Positions 17,406 to 27,065 of a DNA stretch of 64,000 bases are shown in pieces. Location of the stretch: contig NZ_JACKXD010000005.1 in the NCBI RefSeq assembly GCF_014212355.1, positions 62,001 to 126,000 on the forward strand, read 5' to 3'. The position numbers and the translations under genes were made by a program. Under the pieces are notes generated by a model. The model was not told the DNA's origin. It made no database searches and saw nothing but the letters and a program-made list of their open reading frames with translations. Source of the stretch: Halobellus ruber (GTDB taxonomy: Archaea; Halobacteriota; Halobacteria; Halobacteriales; Haloferacaceae). The first letter of the stretch is position 1. Each line of letters opens with the position of its first letter.

Positions 17406-17927
17406 CTACAGCAGCGTGCCTGCATAGAGGTACAGCGCGGCGAGTGCGACCTCGAAGACGAGCGTTCCCGCCGCCGACAGCGCCACGAACCGCCGGTCGT
17501 CCATTCCCGCGAAGCCCGCCGGCACGGTGAGCATCCCGCGGGTGAAAAGCAGCGCGTTGCTCACGGGCACGACCACCGGTCCCCACCGCTGGAACCACCC
17601 GTCGAAGCGGTCGAGCTTCGACTCCTCGATCCGGAACCACGACTTCTCGAGGAGGTACTCCCGGCCGCCGCGTTTGGCGAGTTTGAACAGCGCGAACTGC
17701 CCGACGGTCGCGCCCAGGACCGCAACCCCGAGCACGGGTACGAGCGCGTCGTTTCCGAGCAGCAGCAGCGACCCCGGCACGATGAGCTCGCTGGGCATGA
17801 AGTACATCAACATCGCCCCTTCGAGCACGAAGACGCCGAACAGCGCGAGGTAGGCCCACTCCGACTCCAGCAGCGCGAGCAGCTCGTCGGGCATCGCGTC
17901 GAGTTGGAGGGCGATGACGGGCTGCAT
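17406..17927 (-). CDS. DedA-family (VTT domain) membrane protein
   Basis: A 173-residue integral membrane protein with DedA features: an early helix [32 protein letters not shown] with its re-entrant E-x-(n)-P motif, a basic loop [18 protein letters not shown], and [35 protein letters not shown] with the conserved Arg before a Pro/Gly-containing turn. DedA proteins are linked to lipid (undecaprenyl- or polyprenyl-phosphate) flipping and membrane homeostasis. It may share a promoter region with hemB, 104 bp away and divergent. Confidence 0.88.
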   Translation of the reverse strand: MQPVIALQLDAMPDELLALLESEWAYLALFGVFVLEGAMLMYFMPSELIVPGSLLLLGNDALVPVLGVAVLGATVGQFALFKLAKRGGREYLLEKSWFRIEESKLDRFDGWFQRWGPVVVPVSNALLFTRGMLTVPAGFAGMDDRRFVALSAAGTLVFEVALAALYLYAGTLL

Positions 17928-18031
17928 CGGTGCGAACTACCCCTGACCCGCACAAACCCCTTTCGCTCCGCGCTGTCGCGGTCGCGACGGCGACGCGAGC
18001 GACTTTTTCCGTTCGACCACGAACCGGGGGT

Positions 18032-19012
18032 ATGAACCTCACCCACCGCCCCCGCCGGCTCCGCCGCGACGGGATCCGCGGGCTCGTCAGCGAGGTCGAC
18101 CTCGACGCCCGGGACCTCGTCGCCCCGGTGTTCGTCGACGCGACCGCAACGGAGCGGGTGCCGATCGAATCGATGCCCGGCCAAGAGCGGGTCCCCGTCG
18201 ACGAGGCAGCCGACCGCGTCGCGGAACTGCGCGAGACGGGCGTCGAGGCGGTGCTGGTGTTCGGGATCCCCGAGTCCAAGGACGACCGCGGAACGCGCGC
18301 GTGGGCGGAAGGCGGCGTCGTCCAGGAAGCGGTCCGCCGGATCACGGCCGAAACCGACGCGTACGTGATCACCGATGTCTGCCTGTGTGAGTACACCAGC
18401 CACGGGCACTGCGGGGTGCTCGAACCCGACGCGGCCGGCGACCCGACCCTGACCGTCCGGAACGACGAGACGCTGGAGTTGCTCGCGAAGACCGCCGTCT
18501 CACACGCTGAGGCGGGCGCGGACATGGTCGCGCCGAGTTCGATGACCGACGGGATGGTGGGCGCGATCCGCGAGGGGCTCGACGACGCCGGCTTCGCCGA
18601 CGTGCCGATCATGTCCTACGCCGCGAAGTACGAGAGCGCGTTCTACGGGCCGTTCCGCGACGCCGCCGACGGGGCGCCGGCGTTCGGCGACCGCCGCCAC
18701 TACCAGATGGACCCCGCAAACGCCCGGGAGGCGCTTCGGGAGGTCGAACTCGACGCCGAGCAGGGCGCCGACGTCCTGATGGTCAAACCCGCGCTCGCGT
18801 ATCTGGACGTCGTCAGCGCGGTCCGCCGGGAGTTCGACCACCCGGTGGCGGCGTACAACGTCTCCGGGGAGTACGCGATGCTCCACGCCGCCGCCGACAA
18901 GGGGTGGCTCGACAGGGAGGCGGCGGCCGCCGAGTCGCTGCTCGCGATGAAGCGGGCGGGCGCGGACCTGATCGTGACGTACTTCGCCGAGACGCTCGCC
19001 GACAGGCTGTAG
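18032..19012 (+). CDS. hemB: Delta-aminolevulinic acid dehydratase (porphobilinogen synthase)
   Basis: It condenses two 5-aminolevulinate molecules to porphobilinogen (EC 4.2.1.24), the second committed step of tetrapyrrole synthesis. The 326-residue length is standard. The zinc-binding Cys triad is present: Cys117, Cys119, Cys127 ([13 protein letters not shown]). The Schiff-base lysines are Lys199 ([14 protein letters not shown]) and Lys252 ([11 protein letters not shown]). ATG 18032 gives [12 protein letters not shown], the usual N terminus. It stands 4 kb from the other hem genes, separated by amt-glnK. Confidence 0.96.
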   Translation: MNLTHRPRRLRRDGIRGLVSEVDLDARDLVAPVFVDATATERVPIESMPGQERVPVDEAADRVAELRETGVEAVLVFGIPESKDDRGTRAWAEGGVVQEAVRRITAETDAYVITDVCLCEYTSHGHCGVLEPDAAGDPTLTVRNDETLELLAKTAVSHAEAGADMVAPSSMTDGMVGAIREGLDDAGFADVPIMSYAAKYESAFYGPFRDAADGAPAFGDRRHYQMDPANAREALREVELDAEQGADVLMVKPALAYLDVVSAVRREFDHPVAAYNVSGEYAMLHAAADKGWLDREAAAAESLLAMKRAGADLIVTYFAETLADRL

Positions 19013-19331
19013 TCGGGCGGCCGGATTCCCCTCCTGTGGGTGCTTCCCGGCCGCCGCGCGCGGCGGAATCCGGCCTCGATGGCAGGATTTGCCTGAACGT
19101 TCGTACACCAAACCCACGATAACAACTCCCGTACCCCACGGTCATCAGCCTTATACACCTAATATTGTTCACCAAATCATACGAACGTCTGGATACTCAT
19201 CTTCATTTTGGACGTTTTCAACTCCAAAATTTATATACTATCCTTCCTTGAGGCTTTCTCGTGATTCGAACCACGAACCACTGCGAAATCGGAGCACCGT
19301 CGGACAAACGTTCAGGGATGGAGGTGGTCGT
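19013..19331 (+). promoter_or_regulatory. Promoter and leader region of amt-glnK
   Basis: 319 bp without a gene. A strong TATA box TTTATATAC lies at 19230-19238, so transcription should start near 19260, leaving a leader of about 70 nt. That leader ends with a Shine-Dalgarno-like GGAGGTGG (19320-19327), 4 bases before the ATG. Three related motifs occur: GAACGTTC at 19095-19102, ACGAACGTC at 19191-19199 and AAACGTTCA near 19306-19314. The middle one is about 30 bp upstream of the TATA box and the last is in the leader. They are candidate regulator sites for nitrogen control. Confidence 0.55.
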
Positions 19332-20738
19332 ATGGTAACGCCGTTACAGCTCGACCCGACCGCGATCGCCAACGGGGTCAACAACGTCTGGATTCTGGTC
19401 GTCTGTTTCCTGATCTTCTTCATGCAGCCCGGGTTCGCGCTCCTGGAGAGCGGGCAGGTACGGGCGAAGAACGTGGGCAACGTTCTGATGAAGAACATGA
19501 CCGACTGGACGCTCGGCGTCCTGGTGTTCTTCATCGTCGGCGCGGCGTTCAGTTCGATCGTCGGGATGGTGACCACGCCCGGCGTCCCGCTCAGCGTCGG
19601 CGGCGCGTTCTCGTACATCAACGATCCGACCGCCTACATCGGGTGGTTCTTCGGCGCGGTGTTCGCGATGACCGCGGCAACGATCGTCTCCGGGGCGGTC
19701 GCCGGCCGGATGAGTTACAAGGCGTACGTGTTCGTCGCGGCGGCGATGACCGCGGTCATCTACCCGGCGATGCCGGGGATCGCGTGGGGCGGTAGCGGCC
19801 TCGTTTCGGGCGCCGGCTACCTCGGCCAGCTCATCGGGGTCGGCTACCTCGACTTCGCCGGCGCGACGATCGTCCACATGTGCGGCGGGCTGGCCGGTCT
19901 CGTTGGCGCGAAGATGGTCGGTCCGCGGAAGGGCCGCTTCGACTCCAACGGGAACTCCCAGGCGATTCCGGGCCACTCGATGCTGCTGGCGGTGCTCGGG
20001 ACGCTGTTCCTCGCGTTCGGGTGGTACGGCTTCAACGTCGGCACCCAGGCGACCGTGCTCGCGGTCAGCGACGGCGCGGTCGCGTTCAACGGCGGCGCCT
20101 TAGGACAGGTCGTCCTGAACACCACGCTCGGGATGGGCGCCGGCGGCGTCGCGGCGATGATCGTCTCCGCGTCCTGGCAGGGCAAACCCGACCCGCTGTG
20201 GGCCGCAAACGGCCTGCTCGCCGGCCTCGTTGCGGTCACGGGCGCGGTCCCGCACGTCACGTGGTGGGGCGGCGTCATCCTCGGCGGCATCGCGGGCGCC
20301 CTGGTCCTGCCGACCTACCGGTGGGTGGTCGACTCGCTGAAGATCGACGACGTGTGTGGCGTCTTCGCGGTCCACGGGTCCGCGGGCGCGATCGGGACCA
20401 TCCTCATCCCGTTCTTCGGCGTGACCGCCTCCGGCGGCTACACGTTCCTCGGCGTCGACCAGCTGGTGATGCAGGTCGTCGGCGTCGCGGTCGTCGGCAC
20501 CTGGACGGTACTGGCGACGATCGTGGCGTTCAAGATCGCGGACGTCCTCTTCGGGCTCCGCGTCTCCGAGTCCGAGGAGGAGGAAGGCCTCGATCAGAGC
20601 GAACACGGCGTCTCGGTCTACCCCGAGTTCGTCCCCAACCAGAGCCGCGGTGAGGGCACCGTTGCCACCGACGGCGGCGACGTCCGGACCGACGGCGGGG
20701 AACCTGCCGAGGATGCGGAGGTGACCGGCGATGAGTGA
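19332..20738 (+). CDS. amt: Ammonium transporter (Amt/MEP family)
   Basis: A 468-residue membrane channel-transporter for ammonium, with about 11 helices. The twin pore histidines are seen at His182 ([11 protein letters not shown]) and His348 ([12 protein letters not shown]). The segment [14 protein letters not shown] is characteristic. The acidic C-terminal tail (residues about 415-468) is longer than in E. coli AmtB. ATG 19332 follows a good Shine-Dalgarno site. It overlaps glnK by 8 bp, so the two are translated together and GlnK probably plugs this channel when nitrogen is plentiful. Confidence 0.96.
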   Translation: MVTPLQLDPTAIANGVNNVWILVVCFLIFFMQPGFALLESGQVRAKNVGNVLMKNMTDWTLGVLVFFIVGAAFSSIVGMVTTPGVPLSVGGAFSYINDPTAYIGWFFGAVFAMTAATIVSGAVAGRMSYKAYVFVAAAMTAVIYPAMPGIAWGGSGLVSGAGYLGQLIGVGYLDFAGATIVHMCGGLAGLVGAKMVGPRKGRFDSNGNSQAIPGHSMLLAVLGTLFLAFGWYGFNVGTQATVLAVSDGAVAFNGGALGQVVLNTTLGMGAGGVAAMIVSASWQGKPDPLWAANGLLAGLVAVTGAVPHVTWWGGVILGGIAGALVLPTYRWVVDSLKIDDVCGVFAVHGSAGAIGTILIPFFGVTASGGYTFLGVDQLVMQVVGVAVVGTWTVLATIVAFKIADVLFGLRVSESEEEEGLDQSEHGVSVYPEFVPNQSRGEGTVATDGGDVRTDGGEPAEDAEVTGDE

Positions 20739-21093
20739 GAACGACGGTAGCGGCATCAAGCTCGTGATGGGATTCATCCGCCCGGACAAACTCGGGGACG
20801 TCAAGCAGGCGCTGGCGGAGGCGGGCGCGCCGTCGCTGACGGTGACGAACGTCTCCGGTCGCGGCTCCCAGCCCGCGAAGAAGGGACAGTGGCGCGGCGA
20901 GGAGTACACCGTCGACCTCCACGAGAAGGTCAAAATCGAGTGCGTCGTCGCCGACATCCCCGCCGAGGACGTCGTCGACGCCATCGCCGAGGGGGCGAAC
21001 ACCGGCGAGAAGGGCGACGGAAAGGTGTTCGTGCTGCCGGTCGAATCCGCACGCCAGATCCGGACCGGCAAGACCGGTCCCGACGCGGTGTAA
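20731..21093 (+). CDS. glnK: Nitrogen regulatory protein PII (GlnK)
   Basis: A 120-residue PII trimer subunit that senses 2-oxoglutarate and ATP/ADP and inserts its T-loop into Amt. The T-loop is [21 protein letters not shown], with the classical modification residue Tyr59. The B-loop region [19 protein letters not shown] binds nucleotide. The N-terminal extension MSENDGSG is slightly longer than in bacteria. It overlaps amt by 8 bp. No uridylyltransferase gene lies nearby, so covalent control is not implied. Confidence 0.96.
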   Translation: MSENDGSGIKLVMGFIRPDKLGDVKQALAEAGAPSLTVTNVSGRGSQPAKKGQWRGEEYTVDLHEKVKIECVVADIPAEDVVDAIAEGANTGEKGDGKVFVLPVESARQIRTGKTGPDAV

Positions 21094-21160
21094 CCGGGTC
21101 GCTACGCCCGCAGCGTGACTCACCGCCCGATTTTATGTTGTACCGGAAGAGATTGCGGGT

Positions 21161-21619
21161 ATGGGAATCCAAACCGTAGTCGTCGCGGTCGGTCACAGCG
21201 ACGAGGACCGAATCGAGGAGATCGTTGAGACGGCGACGGACCTCGCGGGGCCGGCGGGCGCGGCAGTCAGGCTGGTCCACGTCTTCGAGCGCGACGAGTA
21301 CGATCGGATCCGCGACCAGCTCGACGTCGCTGTCGACGACGAGGTCACCCCCGACGAGGTGGCACGACGCCACGTAACCATCCGGAAGGTGGGCGAGGCG
21401 ATGGGCGCCGCGGGACTTGAGTACTCCTGGCACGGCCGGCTCAGCGACGAGGGCGAGCAGGGCGACGCGATCGTTGAAGCTGCCGAAGAGCTCGGCGCCG
21501 ACCTGCTGGTCGTGGGCGGTCGCCGCCGCTCGCCCACTGGCAAGGCGGTCTTCGGCTCCACCGCCCAGGAGGTGATGTTGAGCGCGCCCTGCCCGGTCAC
21601 GTTCGTCCGTGCGGACTGA
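21161..21619 (+). CDS. Universal stress protein (UspA family)
   Basis: A 152-residue single-domain UspA protein. The family fold is visible: an N-terminal strand TVVVAVGHSDED, a central HVFERDEYD and a C-terminal ATP-loop-like region ADLLVVGGRRRSPTGKAVFGSTAQEVMLSAPCPVTFVRAD. The motif G-x2-R-x-S-P-x-G-x(n)-G-S-T is intact, so ATP binding is plausible. It lies 67 bp after glnK with its own TATA-like TTTTATG sequence, so it may be independently transcribed. Confidence 0.9.
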   Translation: MGIQTVVVAVGHSDEDRIEEIVETATDLAGPAGAAVRLVHVFERDEYDRIRDQLDVAVDDEVTPDEVARRHVTIRKVGEAMGAAGLEYSWHGRLSDEGEQGDAIVEAAEELGADLLVVGGRRRSPTGKAVFGSTAQEVMLSAPCPVTFVRAD

Positions 21620-21725
21620 GACTTCGTCTCGGTCGATGGTCACGGAGCAACGACCGGGCGCTCGGCGCGGCGACCCCCGTGACTCCTACGAGGGTTTATC
21701 GCCGATCGAGCACCCAGATCCCCCG

Positions 21726-22154
21726 ATGACACGACCCACCGACGGTCCGAGCCGCCGTGACGACCGACCGCGCCGATCGAGCGGCGGGGACGGCCAGTCG
21801 CGGACGCTCGGGCTCACCCCGCCGGTCGCCGGCGCGCTCTCGTACTCGCTGACGTTCGTGACCGGCATCGTCTTCTACCTGTTCGCCGACGACCGCTTCG
21901 TCAGGTTCCACGCCGCACAGAGCACCCTCGTTTTCGGGCTCCTCGTCGCGCTCAACGTCGTGCTCTCTGCCCTCGTGGGGCTCGTCGCGTTCGTGCCGGG
22001 CGTCGGTGGAGTGCTCGCCCGAATCGTCGGCGCCGCCGCGGCGCTGACCGGCGCCGTCGGGCTCGTGCTCTGGATCGCGCTTATGTACCTGGCGGTCCGG
22101 GGGACCGAGTACGCGGTGCCGGTGGTCGGCGAGTGGGCCCGGCGGCTGGCGTGA
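21726..22154 (+). CDS. DUF4870-type small membrane protein
   Basis: A 142-residue protein. About 30 polar residues are followed by the DUF4870-like core: GALSYSLTFVTGIVFYLFADDRFVRFHAAQSTLVFG (residues about 36-71), then two further helices (LVALNVVLSALVGLVAFVPGVG and AALTGAVGLVLWIALMYLAVRG). The RFHAAQS motif is diagnostic of the family. The family has no assigned biochemical function. ATG 21726 is chosen over upstream codons because it lies next to a TTTATCG element and keeps the polar N terminus short. Confidence 0.85.
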   Translation: MTRPTDGPSRRDDRPRRSSGGDGQSRTLGLTPPVAGALSYSLTFVTGIVFYLFADDRFVRFHAAQSTLVFGLLVALNVVLSALVGLVAFVPGVGGVLARIVGAAAALTGAVGLVLWIALMYLAVRGTEYAVPVVGEWARRLA

Positions 22155-22205
22155 GCGGCCCCGCGGAGGAACAGAATCAAGCCCCGCGGCGCCGCCACCC
22201 ACGGT

Positions 22206-22970
22206 GTGGATCTCACGCCGCTCACCGCCGTCGGCCTCGCGGTCGCGCTCGTCGGGTTCCGGCTGCTCGACCGGGCGCGACGGGCAGTGCGCTCGTGGCG
22301 CGCCGAGTCGCCGCGGCCCGCGGCACGCGGCCCCGCCGCGACCGATCTCCGGGAACACGCCTGGAAGTGGGCGGTTCCGGCGTGTCTGCTCCTCCTCGTC
22401 GCCGCCGAGGGGCGATCGCTCGCGTCCGTCGGCTGGCAGGTTGCGTCGCCGCCGGTCGCGCTCCGGCAGGTCTGTCTCGGACTCGTCGCGCTGTTCGGGG
22501 TCAATATCTTGACAGCGCCGCTGTGGGCCCGCGTCGGCGACCGCGGCGAAAGCCTCGCGGCCGGGGTGGGCGCGTTCGCGACGCTCTCGGTCCCCGAACG
22601 CCTGTTCGTCGCGATCACCGCCGGCGCGACCGAGGAGACCGCGTTCCACGGCTACGCGATCGAGCGGCTGCTCGCGCTCACCGGGAGCCTCCCGCTGGCC
22701 GGCGGCGTCGGCTTCGCGGCGTTCGCGGTCGGGCACCTCGGCGACACCTGGGACCGGCACGCGGTCGCACGGATCGCCCAGCCCGCGCTGGTGACGACCC
22801 TGCTGTACCTCCAGTTCCGCTCCCTGCCCGTGCTGGTCGCGATCCACGCGCTCCACGACGCCGCGGTGCTTTTGCTCGCCGAGCGGTTCGCGGCGCGGAC
22901 GGGCGGCGGCGACGGCTCCGACGCCGACGACGGCGCCCCGGTGGCGGTCCGGTGGCTCGGCAGGGAGTGA
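22206..22970 (+). CDS. CPBP-family intramembrane protease-like protein
   Basis: A 254-residue membrane protein starting at GTG 22206. The CPBP (Abi/Rce1) core is seen as AGATEETAFHGYAIERL (Glu143-Glu144, His148), FAAFAVGHLGDTWD (conserved His) and VLVAIHALHDAAVLL. In typical members the first motif is EExxFRG; here the Arg position is His. The three acidic/His catalytic positions are otherwise preserved, so activity is possible but uncertain. The C-terminal 30 residues are acidic and probably disordered. It lies 51 bp after the DUF4870 gene. Confidence 0.82.
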   Translation: MDLTPLTAVGLAVALVGFRLLDRARRAVRSWRAESPRPAARGPAATDLREHAWKWAVPACLLLLVAAEGRSLASVGWQVASPPVALRQVCLGLVALFGVNILTAPLWARVGDRGESLAAGVGAFATLSVPERLFVAITAGATEETAFHGYAIERLLALTGSLPLAGGVGFAAFAVGHLGDTWDRHAVARIAQPALVTTLLYLQFRSLPVLVAIHALHDAAVLLLAERFAARTGGGDGSDADDGAPVAVRWLGRE

Positions 22971-23048
22971 CCGGGCCTCTCCCCGCCGGTCGCAACCCGA
23001 CCGGCCGAAGCAACAAGCCCTTTTGAGGTCCCGACCGAACCACGCAGT

Positions 23049-24407
23049 ATGAACCACGACGAGTCGCGGGCGCTGTACGACCGGGCGCTGTCGGTCATCC
23101 CCGGCGGCGTCAACTCCTCGGTGCGGGCGACCCGTCCGTACCCGTTCTTCGTCGAGCGCGGCGACGGCGCCCACGTCGTCGACGCCGACGGAAACCGGTA
23201 CCTCGATTACGTGATGGGATACGGGCCGCTGCTCTACGGCCACGACCCGCCGGAGCCGGTCCGGGCGGCGATCCAGTCGTACGCCTCCGAGGGGCCGATG
23301 TACGGTGCCCCGACCGAGATCGAGGTCGAACTCGCGGAGTTCGTCGCCCGCCACGTTCCGTCGGTGGAGATGACCCGGTTCGTCAACTCCGGCACCGAGG
23401 CCACGGTGTCGGCGGTGCGGCTCGCCCGCGGCCACACCGGTCGCGACAAGATCGTGGTGATGCAGGGCGGCTACCACGGCGCCCAGGAATCGACGCTGGT
23501 CGAGGGCGGCCCCGACGGGACGATGCCCAGTTCCCCGGGCATCCCGCCGTCGTTCGCGGAGCACACCATCCCGGTCCCGTTCAACGATGTCGCGGCGATC
23601 GAGGACGTGTTCGAGGCCCACGGCGACGAGATCGCCGCCGTTCTCACGGAGCCGATCCTGGGGAACACCGGCATCGTCCACCCGGTGGACGGCTACCACG
23701 AACGCCTCCGGGAGTTGACCGAGGCCCACGGCGCACTCCTCATCTTCGACGAGGTCATCACCGGCTTCCGTGTCGGCGGCCTCCAGTGTGCACAGGGGAA
23801 GTTCGGGGTCACCCCCGACGTGACGACGTTCGGCAAGATCGTCGGCGGCGGGTTCCCGGTGGGCGCGATCGGCGGGCGTGCGGAGATCATCGAGGAGTTC
23901 ACGCCCTCGGGCGAGGTGTTCCAGTCGGGCACCTTCTCCGGGCACCCGGTGACGATGGCGGCGGGCTACGAGTACCTGAACTACGCCGCCGAGAACGACG
24001 TCTACGACCACGTGAACCGGCTGGCCGAGCGGCTCCGCCGCGGCATCACGGACATTCTGGCCGACCGCGCGCCGTCGTACACGGTGGTCGGCACCGACTC
24101 GATGTTCAAGACCGTGTTCACGCGCCGGGGCGCCCCCGTCGACGGCGAGGCCCTCGACAGCGAGAGCGCCGTCTGCGAGGCAGGGTGTCGCCAGCGCGAG
24201 TCGTGTGCGAAGTACGATCACTGCCCCAAGACGGGCGCGGACGTCGGCGACGCCGAGGTCGAGCGGTGGGAGCGGATCTTCTGGCAGGAGATGAAACAGC
24301 GGGGCATCTTCCTCACCGCCAACCAGTTCGAGTCGCAGTTCGTCTCCTACGCCCACACCGACGAGGACGTCGAGGAGACGCTGGAAGCGTACAAGGACGT
24401 GCTGTAG
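23049..24407 (+). CDS. hemL: Glutamate-1-semialdehyde 2,1-aminomutase
   Basis: It converts glutamate-1-semialdehyde to 5-aminolevulinate (EC 5.4.3.8) in the C5 route. PLP Lys263 ([15 protein letters not shown]) and the PLP-ring Asp234 ([10 protein letters not shown]) are present. At 452 residues it is about 20-25 longer than bacterial HemL. The excess corresponds to a Cys-rich insertion at residues 376-392 (Cys376, 380, 386, 392) in the C-terminal domain, which could hold a metal or Fe-S cluster. ATG 23049 gives the normal start [13 protein letters not shown]. GluTR (hemA) is not in the window. Confidence 0.95.
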   Translation: MNHDESRALYDRALSVIPGGVNSSVRATRPYPFFVERGDGAHVVDADGNRYLDYVMGYGPLLYGHDPPEPVRAAIQSYASEGPMYGAPTEIEVELAEFVARHVPSVEMTRFVNSGTEATVSAVRLARGHTGRDKIVVMQGGYHGAQESTLVEGGPDGTMPSSPGIPPSFAEHTIPVPFNDVAAIEDVFEAHGDEIAAVLTEPILGNTGIVHPVDGYHERLRELTEAHGALLIFDEVITGFRVGGLQCAQGKFGVTPDVTTFGKIVGGGFPVGAIGGRAEIIEEFTPSGEVFQSGTFSGHPVTMAAGYEYLNYAAENDVYDHVNRLAERLRRGITDILADRAPSYTVVGTDSMFKTVFTRRGAPVDGEALDSESAVCEAGCRQRESCAKYDHCPKTGADVGDAEVERWERIFWQEMKQRGIFLTANQFESQFVSYAHTDEDVEETLEAYKDVL

Positions 24408-24466
24408 CGGCGTCGTCGGGCTTCCGGTCCCCCGAGTTTTTGTACGATACCGGCGAACACCGGGGT

Positions 24467-25087
24467 ATGAACGGCCCTCCACCCGACGACTCGACGCCCC
24501 CGACGGACGACGGCGGCCGCGACGCCGCGTCCCCGCCCGACGCCGGCCGCGACACCCGGCACCGAGGTGGCCGAAGCGACGCCGCAGCCGACCGTGCGGG
24601 CGGATCGTCCGGGGACGGGGCGGTCGGCGACCACGGCGGTTCGGACGCCCCCGATGCCGGCCGCTCGGAGTTCGACGACCCGCTCGGCGACCTCCTCCCC
24701 CGCGCCCCGGTCGACTCCAGGTGGTGGTACTGGATCGCCGCGATCCCGCTGTACGTGCTCTTCGGCGCCGTCTTCGGGGTGCTGTTCGTCGGGATCGCGC
24801 TGCTCGGCCTCGGGTTCGGGGTCGAGGGCGGCCTCGTCGGGTTCGGGCTGTTCTTCGTCCTCGTCGTCGTGCTCGGCCTCGCCGGGCTGGTGCTCACGGT
24901 CCTCTTTCCGATCGCAACCTACGTCGACGCCCGGGCGATCGCCGCCTCCGAGGCGCCGTGGACGCCCGACCCCCTGGTGTGGGGGCTTGCGGCGCTGGCG
25001 ACGGTGGTGTTGAGCGCGTTCACGCTGAGCTTCGTGCTCGCGGTGTACTACCTCTACAAGCGGCACGTCGCGGTCAGGACGCCGTGA
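24467..25087 (+). CDS. Hypothetical membrane protein
   Basis: A 206-residue protein of unknown function. Residues 1-85 are Asp/Gly/Pro-rich and probably disordered. Four hydrophobic segments follow: WWYWIAAIPLYVLFGAVFGVLFVGIALLG, VGFGLFFVLVVVLGLAGLVLTVLFPIATYV, and, after ARAIAASEAPWTPDP, LVWGLAALATVVLSAFTLSFVLAVYYLYKRH. It lies between hemL and hemC on the same strand, 59 bp after hemL and 65 bp before hemC, so it may be carried on the same transcript. Nothing in the protein itself points to tetrapyrrole chemistry. Confidence 0.8.
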   Translation: MNGPPPDDSTPPTDDGGRDAASPPDAGRDTRHRGGRSDAAADRAGGSSGDGAVGDHGGSDAPDAGRSEFDDPLGDLLPRAPVDSRWWYWIAAIPLYVLFGAVFGVLFVGIALLGLGFGVEGGLVGFGLFFVLVVVLGLAGLVLTVLFPIATYVDARAIAASEAPWTPDPLVWGLAALATVVLSAFTLSFVLAVYYLYKRHVAVRTP

Positions 25088-25152
25088 GGGAGCGCTGCCG
25101 CCCCGAACTCGAAGAAGTGGCCTTTTCACCCGTCGCCGCCCAGAGTCGGGTA

Positions 25153-26253
25153 ATGACCACTCGCGGGCAGCTCCGACTGGCGACGCGGGGTTCGGATCTG
25201 GCGCTCCGGCAGGCCGCAAGCGTCCGGGAGACGCTCGAGGACCGTCGCTACGAGGTCGAACTCCGCGAGGTTGAGACGCGCGGCGACCGGCTCACCGACG
25301 ACCTGATCCATCGGCTGGGGAAGACCGGCGCGTTCGTCCGCGCGCTCGACGAGGACGTCCTCGCGGGCGAGGCCGACGCCGCGGTCCACTCGATGAAGGA
25401 TATGCCGACGGAGTTCCCGCCGGACCTCGTCGTCGCGGGCGTCCCCCAACGGGCGTCGGCGGCGGACCTGCTCGTGACCCCCGACGGCGCCGACCTGTCG
25501 GAGCTGCCGAGCGGCGCGGTCGTCGGCACCTCGTCGCTCCGCCGGAAGGCCCAACTGCTGGCCGAGCGGCCGGATCTGACCGTCGAATCCCTCCGCGGCA
25601 ACGTCGACACGCGGGTCGAGAAGCTACTCGCGACCGGGCTACAGGCCGAACACGAACGCCGACTCGACGCCGAGGAGGGTGCCGCCGAAAGCGACGACGC
25701 CGAGGACGACGCCCCCGTATTCGACCAGTCCGTCGAGGCGTGGTTCGACGGTCTCGCGGAGATCGAGCGCCGCGCACTCGAACGCGACGTCGACGTCGAG
25801 TACGACGCGATCGTCCTCGCGGAGGCGGGCCTCCGGCGGTCGGGGCTGCTCCACCGGATCGAGTACGACCGGTTGGATCCCACGCAGTTCGTGCCGTCGC
25901 CGGGACAGGGGGCCATCGCGGTCACGACCCGCGACGACGGCGACGCCGTCGACCGGGTCCGGGAGGCGGTCGATCACCCCCGAACGCGGGTCGAGACCAC
26001 CGTCGAGCGGACGGTGCTCTCGGAGCTCGGCGGCGGCTGTATCGCCCCGATCGGCGTCTACGCCACGCTCCAGGGGCCGTACGTCCACGTGACCGCCCGG
26101 GTGCTCTCCGGCGACGGCGAACGGGAGGTCGCCGACAAGCGGGATATCCCGGTCGAGGAGCACGTCACCGAAGCCGCGGCGTTCGCGGCGTCGCTTTCGG
26201 ACCGCGGCGCCGCCGAGCTGATCGACGAGGCCCGCGGGGCCGCGGAGGAGTGA
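25153..26253 (+). CDS. hemC: Hydroxymethylbilane synthase (porphobilinogen deaminase)
   Basis: It polymerises four porphobilinogens to hydroxymethylbilane (EC 2.5.1.61). The dipyrromethane cofactor attaches to Cys296 in LGGGCIAPIG. The substrate-binding segments VHSMKDMPT (catalytic Asp), GTSSLRRKAQL and RGNVDTRVEKL are intact. At 366 residues it is about 50 longer than E. coli HemC. The excess is an acidic insertion of about 40 residues (near 160-205, rich in Glu/Asp) between the first domains. Its stop is followed two bases later by the cobA ATG. Confidence 0.95.
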   Translation: MTTRGQLRLATRGSDLALRQAASVRETLEDRRYEVELREVETRGDRLTDDLIHRLGKTGAFVRALDEDVLAGEADAAVHSMKDMPTEFPPDLVVAGVPQRASAADLLVTPDGADLSELPSGAVVGTSSLRRKAQLLAERPDLTVESLRGNVDTRVEKLLATGLQAEHERRLDAEEGAAESDDAEDDAPVFDQSVEAWFDGLAEIERRALERDVDVEYDAIVLAEAGLRRSGLLHRIEYDRLDPTQFVPSPGQGAIAVTTRDDGDAVDRVREAVDHPRTRVETTVERTVLSELGGGCIAPIGVYATLQGPYVHVTARVLSGDGEREVADKRDIPVEEHVTEAAAFAASLSDRGAAELIDEARGAAEE

Positions 26254-26255
26254 CG

Positions 26256-27065
26256 ATGAGCGAGGACTCCTCACCCGACGACGCGGCGGTCGGGCTGGTC
26301 TCGCTCGTCGGCAGCGGCCCTGGCGACCCCGAACTCCTGACGGTGAAGGCCCGGCGGCTGCTGGATACCGCCGACGTGGTGCTCCACGACAAACTCCCGG
26401 GGCCGGAGATCCTCGGAACGATCCCCGAGGACAGACGCGAGGACGTCGGCAAGCGGGCCGGCGGCGAGTGGACGCCCCAGGAGTACACCAACCGCCGGCT
26501 GGTCGAACTCGCCCGCGAGGGCAAGCACGTCGTCCGGCTGAAGGGCGGCGACCCGTTCGTGTTCGGCCGCGGCGGCGAGGAGATGGAACACCTCGCAAGC
26601 GAGGGCATCCCCTTCGAGGTCGTCCCCGGGATCACTTCCGCAATCGGTGGCCCCGGGGTCGGGGGGATCCCGGTCACCCATCGCGATCACGCCTCGTCGG
26701 TCTCGTTTGTCACGGGCCACGAGGACCCTGCGAAGGACGAATCGGCGGTCGACTGGGAGGCGTTGGCGGCGACCGGCGGCACCATCGTGGTCCTGATGGG
26801 CGTCGGCAACCTCCCCGAGTACACCGACGCGCTCCTGAAAGCCGGGCTGGATCCCTCGACCCCGGTGGCGCTGGTCGAGCGCGCGACGTGGCCCGGAATG
26901 CAGGTCGCGACCGGAACGCTCGACGACATCGTCGCGGTTCGCGACGCCGAGGACATCGAACCGCCCGCGGTCACCGTGATCGGCGCGGTGGCGGCGACCC
27001 GCGAGCGGGTACTAGAGTTCCTCCGGAACCGACCCGACGACGAAATGGGGGTGACCGACGCGTGA
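26256..27065 (+). CDS. cobA: Uroporphyrinogen-III C-methyltransferase
   Basis: It adds two methyl groups from SAM to uroporphyrinogen III, giving precorrin-2 (EC 2.1.1.107), the branch point to siroheme, the archaeal (Ahb) heme route and cobalamin. Family motifs are VGSGPGDPELLTVKA (residues 18-32), VRLKGGDPFVFGRGGEE (about 93-109), VVPGITSAIGG, and the C-terminal PAVTVIGAVAATRE. At 269 residues it is a single-domain SUMT, not a CysG fusion. It is translationally coupled to hemC (2-bp gap) and hemD (4-bp GTGA overlap). Confidence 0.95.
   Translation: MSEDSSPDDAAVGLVSLVGSGPGDPELLTVKARRLLDTADVVLHDKLPGPEILGTIPEDRREDVGKRAGGEWTPQEYTNRRLVELAREGKHVVRLKGGDPFVFGRGGEEMEHLASEGIPFEVVPGITSAIGGPGVGGIPVTHRDHASSVSFVTGHEDPAKDESAVDWEALAATGGTIVVLMGVGNLPEYTDALLKAGLDPSTPVALVERATWPGMQVATGTLDDIVAVRDAEDIEPPAVTVIGAVAATRERVLEFLRNRPDDEMGVTDA

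Noticed and set aside
19260-19285. TTCGAA-containing stem resembling a tRNA T arm
   Set aside because: Stem is only four pairs and no cloverleaf fits; it lies in the amt leader.
21696-24482. Very long minus-strand open frame (over 900 codons)
   Set aside because: It lies opposite the DUF4870, CPBP and hemL genes, is Arg/Gly/Asp-rich with no family motif, and arises from the high GC content and codon use of the real genes.
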